Source of the DNA: Planctomycetota bacterium
GTDB taxonomy: Bacteria > Planctomycetota > UBA1135 > GCA-002686595
Assembly (NCBI GenBank): GCA_016795205.1
Contig: JAEUHZ010000065.1
Location: 1-64,000, forward strand
DNA length: 64,000 bases
Direction: 5' to 3'
Positions 1-7,877 of this stretch are shown in pieces. The position numbers and the translations under genes are program-made. The stretch's first letter is position 1; every line of letters starts with the position of its first letter. The notes under the pieces were generated by a model that was not told the origin of the DNA, ran no database searches, and saw only the letters and a list, made by a program, of their open reading frames with translations.

Positions 1-162
1 GGCGGCGCGGGGGCGGGGGGGCGAGGCGCTGGCCTCCGCGGCGCGCCGCGGGGGGGTGTGCCCCGGCCCGCCACGCCGCGCGTCACCCCAGCGGTCGGTG
101 GGAGCGCCCTTCCGCCTCGAGTCGCGCCAGCGAACCGGAACGCGGATCCCGAACCGCCCGGC
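1..162. other. No gene recognised
   Basis: This stretch lies downstream of the minus-strand exported protein gene. It is very G-rich and carries a 16-bp perfect palindrome, CCGCGGCGCGCCGCGG, at 36-51. I see no convincing coding frame here. The long plus-strand frame that runs through it is a shadow of the next gene. Confidence 0.5.
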
Positions 163-3100
163 TCAGGGCCAGATGAGGATCAGGCCGTTCGAGGTGTTGA
201 ACCCGGCCGCCGGGTCGCAGAAGGTCATCGGAAGGCTGCGGTACCACAGTTGGTAGAGGAACCCGCCGGGTCCCGCCGTGTGGTTCAAGGGATGCGTCGA
301 GACCCCGCCCATGGCCGTCGTCGCGCCCATGCGGACCAGGCCGGACAGGCCAATGCAACGCAGCCCATCGCCGAAGACGACCGGGGTCGGCTCGGGAGTC
401 GTGCCACGGAACACGATCACGCCCGGCGTCGCCGCGGGCGGGAAGCCGCTGCCGTGGAGGACCACGGAGTTGTGGCTGGGGCGCCCCGTCGCGGTGAGCC
501 GCACGCCACCCGTGCCCTGCGCGTTGTCGCAGCCACTCAGCGGCGCGCCGCCGTTGCCACACGGACAGACCGCGGCGGTGCCGAAGCACATCGGCACGCC
601 GATCGCGGGCGGTTCGCCGCAGCCGCCCCACTTCGCCAGGTAGCTGTCGCCGGCCTGGCTGGCGAGGAAGCCGCCGCCGACGAAGAGCGCGGGACCACTG
701 CCGTCGTCGTGTCTGGCGAGGGCGTAGACGGGGCCGCTCGTTCCGCTCCCCAGCGCGGCCCAGGTCGAGCCGTTCCAGCGCGCGATGCGGCGCGCGGAGA
801 CGCCACCCGCGGTCGTGAACTGACCGCCGGCGTACAACGCTGGCCCATTGCCGTCGTCGAAGACGGTCAGAGTGTGGACCGCGGCGTTCATCCCGCTGCC
901 CAGCGTCGACCAGCTCGTGCCGTCCCAGCGCGCGATGTGGCTGGCGGCCACACCACCGGCCTGCGTGAACAGGCCCCCCGCGTAGAGTGCGGGCCCCGAT
1001 CCATCGTCGAAGCTCGCCAAGGCGAGGACCCGCTGGTTGAGACCGCCTCCCAGCGCCGACCAGCTCGCTCCATCCCAGCGCGCGATGCGGCTCGCCGGAG
1101 CGCCGCCCGCGGTGGTGAAGCTACCGCCGGCGTAGAGCGCGGCACCAGAACCGTCGTCGTGGGCGGCCAGCACCTCGACGCCGTTGTTCAGGCCGGATCC
1201 CAGCGCCGACCAGCTCGCGCCGTCCCAGCGCGCCACGCGGCTGGCAGGCAGCCCTCCGGCGGTCGTGAAGCCGCCGCCCGCGAACAGCACGGTCCCCGCG
1301 CCGTCGTCGAACAGCGCCACATCCGCGACCGCATCGTTCAGGCCGGAGCCGAGCGCCGTCCAAGCCGTGCCATTCCAGCGCGCGATGCGGTTCGCGTTCG
1401 TGCCCCCGATCAAGGTGAACCCCCCGGCGGCGAAGAGGGCCGGCCCAGCGCCGTCGTCGTGGGAGACGAGGCTCGCAGTCCACCAGAGGAAGTCCGGGGC
1501 CGTGTACGAGCCGTTCGTCAGGCTCGTCCAGCTCGTTCCGTTCCACTTCGCCGGACCGGTGTTGCCGTACGTGCCGCCCGGCGCGAGGAAGACGCCGGAG
1601 GCGTACAACTCGGGGCCACTGCCCTGATCGTGGCTCGCGAGGCTCATGACCCAGCTGTCGAGCCCATCGTCCAGCGGCTCCCAGGTCGTGCCGGTCCGCT
1701 GTGCGATGCCGAGCGCGATGAGCGCGGATCCGGGGCCGAACTCGACGTAGTCACCCCCAGCGACCAACCGCGCGCCGCCCCCTGGATCGAAGCTCCCGAG
1801 CGCACGCGTCCACTCCGGGAAGCTGCCGGCGCTCGCGAAGGCCTGACCGTTCCAGCGCCCCACGGCCGAGTAGGCCGAGCTCTGGGAGCACTGCGCGAAG
1901 TACAGCGCGGCACCGCTGCCGTCGTCGAAGACCGTGAAGGCTCGGACCGGCAGGTAGGGCCCGCTCAGGAACGGCGTCCAGGCGCCCGCGCGCCAGCGCG
2001 CGAGCCCGGGGGCCGCCAACCCACCCGCGGTCGTGAATCGGCCGCCGACGTAGAGCGCCGAGCCGCCGCCGTCGTCGAAGCTCGCCAAGGCGAGCACGTT
2101 CGCGCCGACGCTCAGTCCCGACCCGAACGCCGACCAGTTCGTGCCGTCCCAACGGGCGAGGCCCTCCGCCGGAAGGCCCCCGATGGTGCCGAAGTCTCCA
2201 CCCACGACGAGGCGCGGACCGCTGCCGTCGTCGTGCACACACAGCGCTCGAACGGCGGCGCCCGCGCCGCTCCCGAGCGCCGACCAGGAGGAGCCATTCC
2301 ACTTGGCGATCCGCGCGGCCGGCGCGCCTCCAGCCAGCCCGAACTGCCCACCGGCGAAGAGTCCGGTTCCACTGCCGTCGTCATAGGTCGCGAGCGCCCG
2401 GACCGGCCCGTTCAAGCCGCCGCCCAGCGCGGACCAGCTCACGCCGTTCCAGCGCGCGATCCCCACGGCCGGCGAGCCGCCGGCATGCGTGAAGTTGCCG
2501 CCGGCGTAGAGCGCCAGTCCGGTTCCGTCGTTCCAGACGGCCAGGGCATCCACCGAGGTGTAGGCGTCGGAATCCGAGGTCCCCAGCAGGCCGGACATCC
2601 CGCCACCCAGGTTGGACCAGCGCGCTCCGTTCCAGGTCACGACGCCCTGCGCGTCGCCCAGGCCATGGAGGAAGGCTCCGCCGACGACCAGCACGGGCCC
2701 CGAGCCGTCGTTGTAGGTGGCGAGCGCGCGGACGGACAGCAGGCCCGAGGCTGCGCCGAAGGTCGGCAGCCAGTTGGGCTGACACGTGGTCAGCGCCAGC
2801 TCGAGATCGCCGGCGTCCACGTCGCCACGCTCTCCAGGCAGGACGACGCGCGCATGCGCGAGCCGCCGCGCGGACCCGTCGGAGCCACCCGCGACCGCGG
2901 TCAGCTCCATGGACTCGGCCCCCGGGGGGATCTCGAGCTCGAGGAGGAAGCGGCCGTCCAGCGCGCTCTGGGTCAGGCCGCCCGCGCTGGCGACGACGAG
3001 CGCGCCGGCCACGGGGCGACCCTCGGTGTCGAGGACCCGCCCCGTGAGCAGCGCTCGCTCGCTCGCGTCCGAGAGCAGCTCGTGGTCCGCGTCGAGCTGC

Positions 3101-3213
3101 GCGCGCAGCGCCCGGGGAGCGGAGTTCAGGTCCTGCGCGGGCAGCGCGACCGCCAAGAGCAGCCAGCCGGCGAGACGCGCCGACCAGGGCAGCGCGAGTG
3201 TGTTCCGATCCAT
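163..3213 (-). CDS. Exported repeat protein with Cys-rich C-terminal module
   Basis: This 1016-aa protein has a signal peptide (about residues 1-26, cleavage near LPAQD), so it should be exported. Residues about 50-115 look like a carboxypeptidase regulatory-like beta sandwich (GRVLDTEGRPVAGA). About 14 copies of a roughly 50-60-residue unit follow, each with a core like ARWNGxxWSALGxGLN, then VxALAxxDDGSGPALYAGG, then FTTAGG. This pattern suggests a beta-propeller or related surface repeat fold. The last 140 residues form a module with CFGTAAVCPCGN, FGDGLRC, WYR and FNTSNG, shared with the protein encoded at 5408-6436. The start is the ATG after GGAGGAACG. The open frame continues upstream to 5361, but that part lies antisense to other genes. 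The specific role is unknown; a surface or secreted structural protein is inferred. Confidence 0.85.
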   Translation of the reverse strand: MDRNTLALPWSARLAGWLLLAVALPAQDLNSAPRALRAQLDADHELLSDASERALLTGRVLDTEGRPVAGALVVASAGGLTQSALDGRFLLELEIPPGAESMELTAVAGGSDGSARRLAHARVVLPGERGDVDAGDLELALTTCQPNWLPTFGAASGLLSVRALATYNDGSGPVLVVGGAFLHGLGDAQGVVTWNGARWSNLGGGMSGLLGTSDSDAYTSVDALAVWNDGTGLALYAGGNFTHAGGSPAVGIARWNGVSWSALGGGLNGPVRALATYDDGSGTGLFAGGQFGLAGGAPAARIAKWNGSSWSALGSGAGAAVRALCVHDDGSGPRLVVGGDFGTIGGLPAEGLARWDGTNWSAFGSGLSVGANVLALASFDDGGGSALYVGGRFTTAGGLAAPGLARWRAGAWTPFLSGPYLPVRAFTVFDDGSGAALYFAQCSQSSAYSAVGRWNGQAFASAGSFPEWTRALGSFDPGGGARLVAGGDYVEFGPGSALIALGIAQRTGTTWEPLDDGLDSWVMSLASHDQGSGPELYASGVFLAPGGTYGNTGPAKWNGTSWTSLTNGSYTAPDFLWWTASLVSHDDGAGPALFAAGGFTLIGGTNANRIARWNGTAWTALGSGLNDAVADVALFDDGAGTVLFAGGGFTTAGGLPASRVARWDGASWSALGSGLNNGVEVLAAHDDGSGAALYAGGSFTTAGGAPASRIARWDGASWSALGGGLNQRVLALASFDDGSGPALYAGGLFTQAGGVAASHIARWDGTSWSTLGSGMNAAVHTLTVFDDGNGPALYAGGQFTTAGGVSARRIARWNGSTWAALGSGTSGPVYALARHDDGSGPALFVGGGFLASQAGDSYLAKWGGCGEPPAIGVPMCFGTAAVCPCGNGGAPLSGCDNAQGTGGVRLTATGRPSHNSVVLHGSGFPPAATPGVIVFRGTTPEPTPVVFGDGLRCIGLSGLVRMGATTAMGGVSTHPLNHTAGPGGFLYQLWYRSLPMTFCDPAAGFNTSNGLILIWP
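640..2750 (-). repeat. Internal tandem repeats of the exported protein gene
   Basis: Roughly 160-180-bp coding repeats run head to tail here. The blocks between about 780 and 1400 are the most alike, sharing GCCGTCGTCG (GDDD/DDGSG codons), CGGCGTAGAGCGC (LYAGG) and TCCCAGCGCGCGATGCGG (ARWDG). The middle copies at about 1680-1990 are the most diverged. Close similarity at DNA level suggests recent unit duplication or gene conversion. Confidence 0.7.
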
Positions 3214-3362
3214 CGAGCGTTCCTCCAGGCAACGAGGTGGCTGGGGTGGCGGTGCCGCCCCGACCCCCTGGATCTGCCCGCAACTCCACCCGAGGACTTG
3301 GAATCCGCGGAATCGGCGCGCGTTTCCGCCGTGCGTGCTCGCGGAACGCCCCGCGCTGGCCT

Positions 3363-3968
3363 TCAGCTCGCGCGCGCCAGCCAGAGCGCGCCGACCACGA
3401 GACTCGACGCGTAGGCTGCGGCGACGACACCGTTGCGCAGGCTGGGCCGCGACGTCGAGGCCAGGCCGCCGATCCCGATCGCGAGCAACGCGATCGCGCC
3501 GAGCGAGGCGAGCGCGTACGCCGCCAGGTACGCCGCCGGGGCGAGCGTGCCCGGGAAGGCCAGCGCCGGCAGCACGGCGAAGAGGTGCGAGATCCCGGCG
3601 GCGCCATGCACCAGGCCCAGCCCGAACACGGAGCGGTCGCGTGTGGCGGGTACGTCGTGGGCCGCGCGCTGGCGCAGGATGCGCGCCAGCCCCAGCGCGC
3701 CGATCACGCACAGGAGCAGGCCGACGAGGCGCTCGCTCCATTCCGAGAGGCCCTCCTCGAGTCCCGGGATCTGCGCGCGCAAGGCGAGCGCGACCGCCGC
3801 CGCCGCCGCGGCTCCGGCGGCGTGCCCCAGTCCCCAGGCGACGCCCGTGCGCCACGCCGCGCGTCCGCGGCGCGCGGCGAACGGCGCGACGCCGGCGACA
3901 TGGTCCGGTCCGGTGAGGGCGTGCAGGGCACCGGCCGCGAGCCCCAGGGCCAAAGCCGTGGCGATCAT
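3363..3968 (-). CDS. NicO/UreH-like membrane protein
   Basis: This 201-aa protein is mostly hydrophobic with about six predicted transmembrane segments. The first helix holds HALTGPDHVAG, which matches the HxxxxDH-type signature of the NicO/UreH/RcnA nickel-cobalt transporter superfamily. A later helix has LVHGAAGISHLF, with two more His residues in a similar setting. This makes a divalent metal transport or metal-handling role plausible, but the substrate cannot be read from the sequence. The gene starts with ATG and is divergent from the flavoprotein gene, with only about 30 bp between the two starts. The TauE-like or HupE/UreJ families are alternatives. Confidence 0.7.
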   Translation of the reverse strand: MIATALALGLAAGALHALTGPDHVAGVAPFAARRGRAAWRTGVAWGLGHAAGAAAAAAVALALRAQIPGLEEGLSEWSERLVGLLLCVIGALGLARILRQRAAHDVPATRDRSVFGLGLVHGAAGISHLFAVLPALAFPGTLAPAAYLAAYALASLGAIALLAIGIGGLASTSRPSLRNGVVAAAYASSLVVGALWLARAS

Positions 3969-3999
3969 CGCGCGGGATCCTACGCGCTGGCGGGATCAG

Positions 4000-5334
4000 G
4001 TGCAGCGCCCTTCCGTTGCGGCACGCGGCGCGGATGATCTCCAAGCGTTGGAGCAGGCGGGGCAGGAACTCGAGAGCGAAGTCGTCGTCGTCGGCGCCGG
4101 CGCGGCCGGTCTGTGGGCCGCGGAACGCGCGGCGCGCGCGGGTCGGTCCGTGCTGCTCGTCGAGAAGACGCCGCGCGCGGGGACCAAGGTGCTCGCGAGC
4201 GGGGGCACGCGCTGCAACCTGACGACGACGCTGGGGCCCAAGCCGGCCGCGGCGCTGTTCGGCAGGCACGGCGCGCGCTTCCTCGACACGGGGTTCCGTG
4301 TGCTGCCGCCCAGCGCGGTGCGCGCGCGTTTCGAGGAACTCGGCGTGCCGACCGTCGAGGCCCCGCTCGAGAAGGTGTTCCCCGCGTCGGGACGGGCGGT
4401 CGACGTGCGCGACGCGCTGCTGGGCGCGGCGCTCGCGGCCGGGGCGCGGATCGTCTACGACGCGCCGGTCGAGCGGATCGAGGCGCGTCCCGACGGGACG
4501 TGGACGCTGCTCGTCGCGGGCGGGCGCCGAGTGCACGCGCCGCGCGTGATCCTGTGCCCGGGGGGCAAGAGCTACCCGCGCACGGGCACGACCGGCGACG
4601 GCTACCGCTGGCTCGACGACCTGGGGCTCGAGGAGGTCGAGCCGGTGCCGGCGCTGGCACCGCTCGCGAGTCCGGCGGCGTGGGTGCGCGAGCTGGCCGG
4701 GATCTCGATCCAGGGGGGCGAGGCGCGCCTCGTCGACGCGGCGGGCGCCGTGCTCGCGCGCCGCCGCCGGCCCGTGCTGTTCACGCACCGCGGCGTCTCG
4801 GGGCCGGGTGCCATGGACCTCTCCGAGCCGGTCGCGCGCGCGCGGGCCGCCGCTGACCGCGGCGGCCCGCCCGTGGCGCTCGCGCTGCGAGTCGACCTGC
4901 TGCCGGACGTCACCTCCGACGCGCTGCGCGAGCTGCTCCTCGCCGCCGCTGCGCGCCCAGGCTCGCCGCCGCTGTCGCGCGTGCTGCCTTGCGAGGTGCC
5001 GCGACGCCTGCTCGAGGCCGTCGTGCGCCAGGCGGGCGTGCGCGAGAGCGATCCGCGCGCGAACCAGATCGAGCGCGCGGCGCGCGCGCGGCTCCTCGAT
5101 GCGCTCAAGGGCCTCACGATCCCGGTCGACGGCACGCTGGGCTTCGACTGGGCCGAGGTCACGGCCGGAGGCCTGGCACTGGGCGAGGTCGACCCAGGTT
5201 CGCTGGCCGTCAAGCGGCACCCCGGTCTGTTCGTGATCGGCGAGCTGCTCGACCTGCAAGGCCCGATCGGCGGGCTCAACTTCCAAGCCGCGTTCGCCAC
5301 GGCCGAGCTCGCCGGGGTCGCCGCCGCGCGCTGA
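4000..5334 (+). CDS. YhiN/HI0933-family FAD-binding flavoprotein
   Basis: This is an about 444-aa NAD(P)/FAD-dependent oxidoreductase of the HI0933/YhiN ('aminoacetone oxidase') family. An N-terminal dinucleotide-binding motif (VVVVGAGAAGLWAA) is followed by the family signature ASGGTRCNLT and then CPGGKSYPRTGTTGDGY. Near the C terminus GELLDLQGPIGGLNFQ closes the FAD-binding site. No ATG is available. GTG at 4000 is chosen here; TTG at 4048 would give 428 aa, nearer the usual family length, and both leave the FAD motif intact. The substrate is unknown for the family. The gene ends before a strong hairpin at 5352-5380. Confidence 0.85.
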   Translation: MQRPSVAARGADDLQALEQAGQELESEVVVVGAGAAGLWAAERAARAGRSVLLVEKTPRAGTKVLASGGTRCNLTTTLGPKPAAALFGRHGARFLDTGFRVLPPSAVRARFEELGVPTVEAPLEKVFPASGRAVDVRDALLGAALAAGARIVYDAPVERIEARPDGTWTLLVAGGRRVHAPRVILCPGGKSYPRTGTTGDGYRWLDDLGLEEVEPVPALAPLASPAAWVRELAGISIQGGEARLVDAAGAVLARRRRPVLFTHRGVSGPGAMDLSEPVARARAAADRGGPPVALALRVDLLPDVTSDALRELLLAAAARPGSPPLSRVLPCEVPRRLLEAVVRQAGVRESDPRANQIERAARARLLDALKGLTIPVDGTLGFDWAEVTAGGLALGEVDPGSLAVKRHPGLFVIGELLDLQGPIGGLNFQAAFATAELAGVAAAR

Positions 5335-5351
5335 CCGAGCCTGGAACGAGC

Positions 5352-5380
5352 GCGAGGCCACCCGCTGCGGGTGGCCTCGC
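5352..5380. terminator. Bidirectional terminator-like hairpin
   Basis: A perfect inverted repeat, GCGAGGCCACCCG (5352-5364) against CGGGTGGCCTCGC (5368-5380), lies 18 bases after the flavoprotein stop. It is also 27 bases after the stop of the convergent exported-protein gene. There is no T-tract, so termination efficiency is uncertain, but the position between two convergent genes fits a shared terminator. Confidence 0.7.
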
Positions 5381-5407
5381 TGGATCGATCGCCGCGGTCC
5401 GCGACGC

Positions 5408-6436
5408 TCAGGGGTTCCAGGCGATGCTCACCCCGTTCGTCAGGTTGAAGGTCGAGCTCGTGCAGTAGACGGCCGCGTTGCGGTACCAGGCCTGGTACGT
5501 GCGCGTGCCGCCCGGGGCCGGGATCAGGCCCTTCACGGCGATCGACGGATCGGAGCCCGTGGGGTAGCTCGACGCGCCGGCCGCGTTCAGCTTGGTTCCC
5601 AAGCGCACGACCGTGCCGCCCGCGCAGCGCAATCCGTCACCGAAGGCCGTGCCGGCGAGCTGCGTGGTGCCTTGGAAGAAGAGGCAGGTCGAGTTCGGCA
5701 TGCCGCTCGCCGTGAGCACGACCGAGTCCGCCGCGACGCTGGCGGTGCCCGTCGCGGTGAGGTTGGCACCCAGCGGGTTGAGCGAGTTCGCGCAGCCGTT
5801 GCCGATCGAGCCCGCGTTGCCGCACGGGCAGGCCGTGCCCGAGCCGTCGCCGAAGCAGAACTCGACCCCCGGGAGCACGTCACCGACGCGCACGGAGAAG
5901 GAATCGTCCTGCGTGTAGATCTCGGGCAGGCTGCCCGCGTGTGCGGTGATCGCGACGCCGATCACGTCGCCCGGGCCCACGACGAGGTCCGTGAACCAGG
6001 GTCCGAATCCGTTGAGCCAGCAGTTGCAGCCGAAGGTGTCACCCGGCGGGTCGTAGCAGACCGCCCCGGTGTCCGCGATCGTGCCGCCTTGCGTGACGAC
6101 GACGTTTCCGCAGAAGGTCTGGGGGCAGTTCTGCGTCGGGAAGCAGGCGATCACTTGCGAGACGGGGTCCACGCCAATGGGGGTCGTCGCGATGGGCACG
6201 CCATTCAGGTAGACGATCACGTCCATTCCGAGGTGCGAGGGCGTGGGCAGCGCGTCGGTGATGAGCACGTCGAAGATCGGCGTCACGCGGACGTCGCCCG
6301 GCGGCGTGCCCGGAGGGTGGACGAGCCGGATGTCCGCAATCTTGCGATTCCAGCTGGGCTCCTGCGCGGAGGAGCGCGGGGCGAGAGCGGCGAGGGCCAG
6401 GAGGGCGACGATCGAGATGCGGAGCGGGCGGAACAT
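5408..6436 (-). CDS. Exported protein with Cys-rich C-terminal module
   Basis: This 342-aa protein has a signal peptide (residues 1-25, ending SSAQ). Residues about 26-195 form a domain with several Cys pairs (ACFPTQNCPQTFC, CNCWLNGFG) that I do not recognise. Residues about 205-342 are the same module seen at the end of the protein encoded at 163-3213: CFGDGSGTACPCGN, GCANS, DSVVLTASG, FGDGLRCAGG, YQAWYRN, FNLTNGVSIAW. The ATG is preceded by AAGGA, and the longer upstream reading has no support. The role is unknown; a cell-surface or secreted protein is inferred. The gene faces the flavoprotein gene convergently. Confidence 0.85.
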   Translation of the reverse strand: MFRPLRISIVALLALAALAPRSSAQEPSWNRKIADIRLVHPPGTPPGDVRVTPIFDVLITDALPTPSHLGMDVIVYLNGVPIATTPIGVDPVSQVIACFPTQNCPQTFCGNVVVTQGGTIADTGAVCYDPPGDTFGCNCWLNGFGPWFTDLVVGPGDVIGVAITAHAGSLPEIYTQDDSFSVRVGDVLPGVEFCFGDGSGTACPCGNAGSIGNGCANSLNPLGANLTATGTASVAADSVVLTASGMPNSTCLFFQGTTQLAGTAFGDGLRCAGGTVVRLGTKLNAAGASSYPTGSDPSIAVKGLIPAPGGTRTYQAWYRNAAVYCTSSTFNLTNGVSIAWNP

Positions 6437-6835
6437 GGGAGTCCTTGCGGGGTCAAGCGCGGTGTTCGGGTGGGCGTCGCGCCGCTCCGTTCGAGCAGCG
6501 CATCCACCAGGGCTTGGCGCGACGGTCCTCGCGGTGGACAGGCGGTTCGATTTCCCTGCACCGACCGGTCCGACCGCGGGACGCCCGGCTTGGGACTCCG
6601 CCGATTCCGGCCCCGGACCCTCCAGGGCGCCTGGCCGGTGCCGCGCGACGGCCTGAGGTCGGTTCGCGAACCGGCACTGGCGTGGACCGCGGGTCCCGGG
6701 GGCGGGTGCTTCCGGCGCAGCGTGCTGCGAGAAGCTGGGCCCCGTGCACGGGGCCCGGGGAGTCAACGAACGCGCCGCGCGGCGGCTGCCGCGCGGCGCG
6801 CGTCGAGTGCCCGGGGTCGTCGCGGCTGGCCGCGT
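6437..6835. other. Intergenic region with two strong hairpins
   Basis: No coding region is supported here. It contains the 5-prime region of the minus-strand exported protein gene (from 6437 upward) and the 3-prime region of the aldolase gene. It holds a 20-bp perfect palindrome, GGGCCCCGTGCACGGGGCCC, at 6737-6756, and the larger hairpin listed separately. No clear promoter was recognised for the minus-strand exported-protein gene. Confidence 0.5.
6771..6800 (-). terminator. Terminator-like hairpin after aldolase gene
   Basis: A 13-bp perfect stem, CGCGCCGCGCGGC (6771-6783) with GCCGCGCGGCGCG (6788-6800), closes a 4-base loop. It lies about 35 bases downstream of the aldolase stop codon on the minus strand. 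There is no U-tract. Together with the palindrome at 6737-6756 it probably ends the aldolase transcript. Confidence 0.55.
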
Positions 6836-7864
6836 TCAGGCGTGCACGAGGTCCTGCTCCATCTTCGGCTCGTACTTGCCCTTCGTCGCCAGGCCATTGA
6901 GCCGCGCGCGGGCCGCGAACACCTTCTGAGCCTTGGCCACGTTCTCCGGCTTGCCACCCCAGGCCTTGAGCGCCTCGTCCTGCAGCGCGCGGCCGTAGGA
7001 GAAGCTGAGCTTCCAGGGCAGCGGACCCTGTGCGTTCATGAGCGACAGGTGGTGCGTGGCCTGCGCGGCGCTCTGCCCGCCGGAGAGGAACACGATGCCC
7101 GGCACGGCGCACGGCACCGTGCGGCGGAAACACTGCAGCGTGAGCTCGGCGACGAGCTCGGGCGTGGCCTGGGCGGGACACTTCTTGCCGGCCACGACCA
7201 TGTTCGGCTTGAGCAGCAGGCCCTCGAGCACCACGCAGTGGTCGTAGAGCGCGTCGAAGACCTCGTGCAGCGTCTGCTCCGTGACCTGATGGCAGCGTTG
7301 GATCGTGTTGTCCGCGTCCATGAGCACCTCGGGCTCGACGATCGGCACGATGTCCTGCTCTTGGCACAGCGCCGCGTAACGCGCCAACAGGATCGCGTTC
7401 TCGCGGATGTTCGGCAGCGTGGGCAGCGTGTTGCCGATCGTGATCACCGCGCGCCACTTGGCGAAGCGCGCTCCGAGCTGGCGGTACTTCGCCAGGCGCT
7501 CGCGCAATCCATCCAGGCCCTGCGTGACCTTCTCCTCGGGGCTGCCGGCCATGGGCACGGCGCCCGTGTCGACCTTGATGCCGGGGATCGAGCCGGCCTT
7601 GGCCAGGACCTCCGGGAAGGGCACGTGCGCCAGGCTCTTCTGGTGGATCGTCTCGTCGAACAGGATCACGCCGCTGACGTGCTCGCCGAAGCCCTTGGTG
7701 GTGAACAGCATGTCGCGGTACGCGCGCCGGTGGTCCTCCGTGTTCGCGAGCCCGATCGCCGCGAAGCGCTTCTCGATCGTCCCGTGGCTCTCGTCGGCGG
7801 CCAGGATGCCCTTGCCGGGCGCCACCAGGGCGCGCGCGGTCGTCTCGAGTTCCTTCACGTTCAT
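6836..7864 (-). CDS. fda: Class I fructose-bisphosphate aldolase
   Basis: This 342-aa enzyme cleaves fructose 1,6-bisphosphate to dihydroxyacetone phosphate and glyceraldehyde 3-phosphate, or runs the reverse reaction in gluconeogenesis. It belongs to the eukaryote-like class I family: ADESHGTIEKRF near residue 23, VEPEVL at about 176, and the Schiff-base lysine in LLLKPNMV (Lys219). FLSGGQS forms the phosphate site. No metal-binding (class II) motif is present. The ATG is preceded by the strong ribosome-binding sequence AGGAAAGGA. The upstream exported-protein gene ends only 13 bases before this start, so the two may be co-transcribed. Confidence 0.95.
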   Translation of the reverse strand: MNVKELETTARALVAPGKGILAADESHGTIEKRFAAIGLANTEDHRRAYRDMLFTTKGFGEHVSGVILFDETIHQKSLAHVPFPEVLAKAGSIPGIKVDTGAVPMAGSPEEKVTQGLDGLRERLAKYRQLGARFAKWRAVITIGNTLPTLPNIRENAILLARYAALCQEQDIVPIVEPEVLMDADNTIQRCHQVTEQTLHEVFDALYDHCVVLEGLLLKPNMVVAGKKCPAQATPELVAELTLQCFRRTVPCAVPGIVFLSGGQSAAQATHHLSLMNAQGPLPWKLSFSYGRALQDEALKAWGGKPENVAKAQKVFAARARLNGLATKGKYEPKMEQDLVHA

Positions 7865-7877
7865 GGGGGGTCCTTTC

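Noticed and set aside
36-51. 16-bp palindrome as a regulatory site or terminator
   Set aside because: It has no loop or T-tract and lies in extremely GC-rich DNA where such palindromes arise by chance.
58-3414. 1118-codon open frame on the plus strand
   Set aside because: It is the antisense shadow of the exported repeat protein gene. The product is Arg/Gly/Ala-rich with no domain, which is typical of GC-rich reverse frames.
3214-5361. Upstream extension of the 163-3213 gene, giving a 1732-residue fusion
   Set aside because: The extra 716 codons run antisense to the flavoprotein and NicO-like regions and have no domain. The ATG at 3213 with GGAGG and a signal peptide is the true start.
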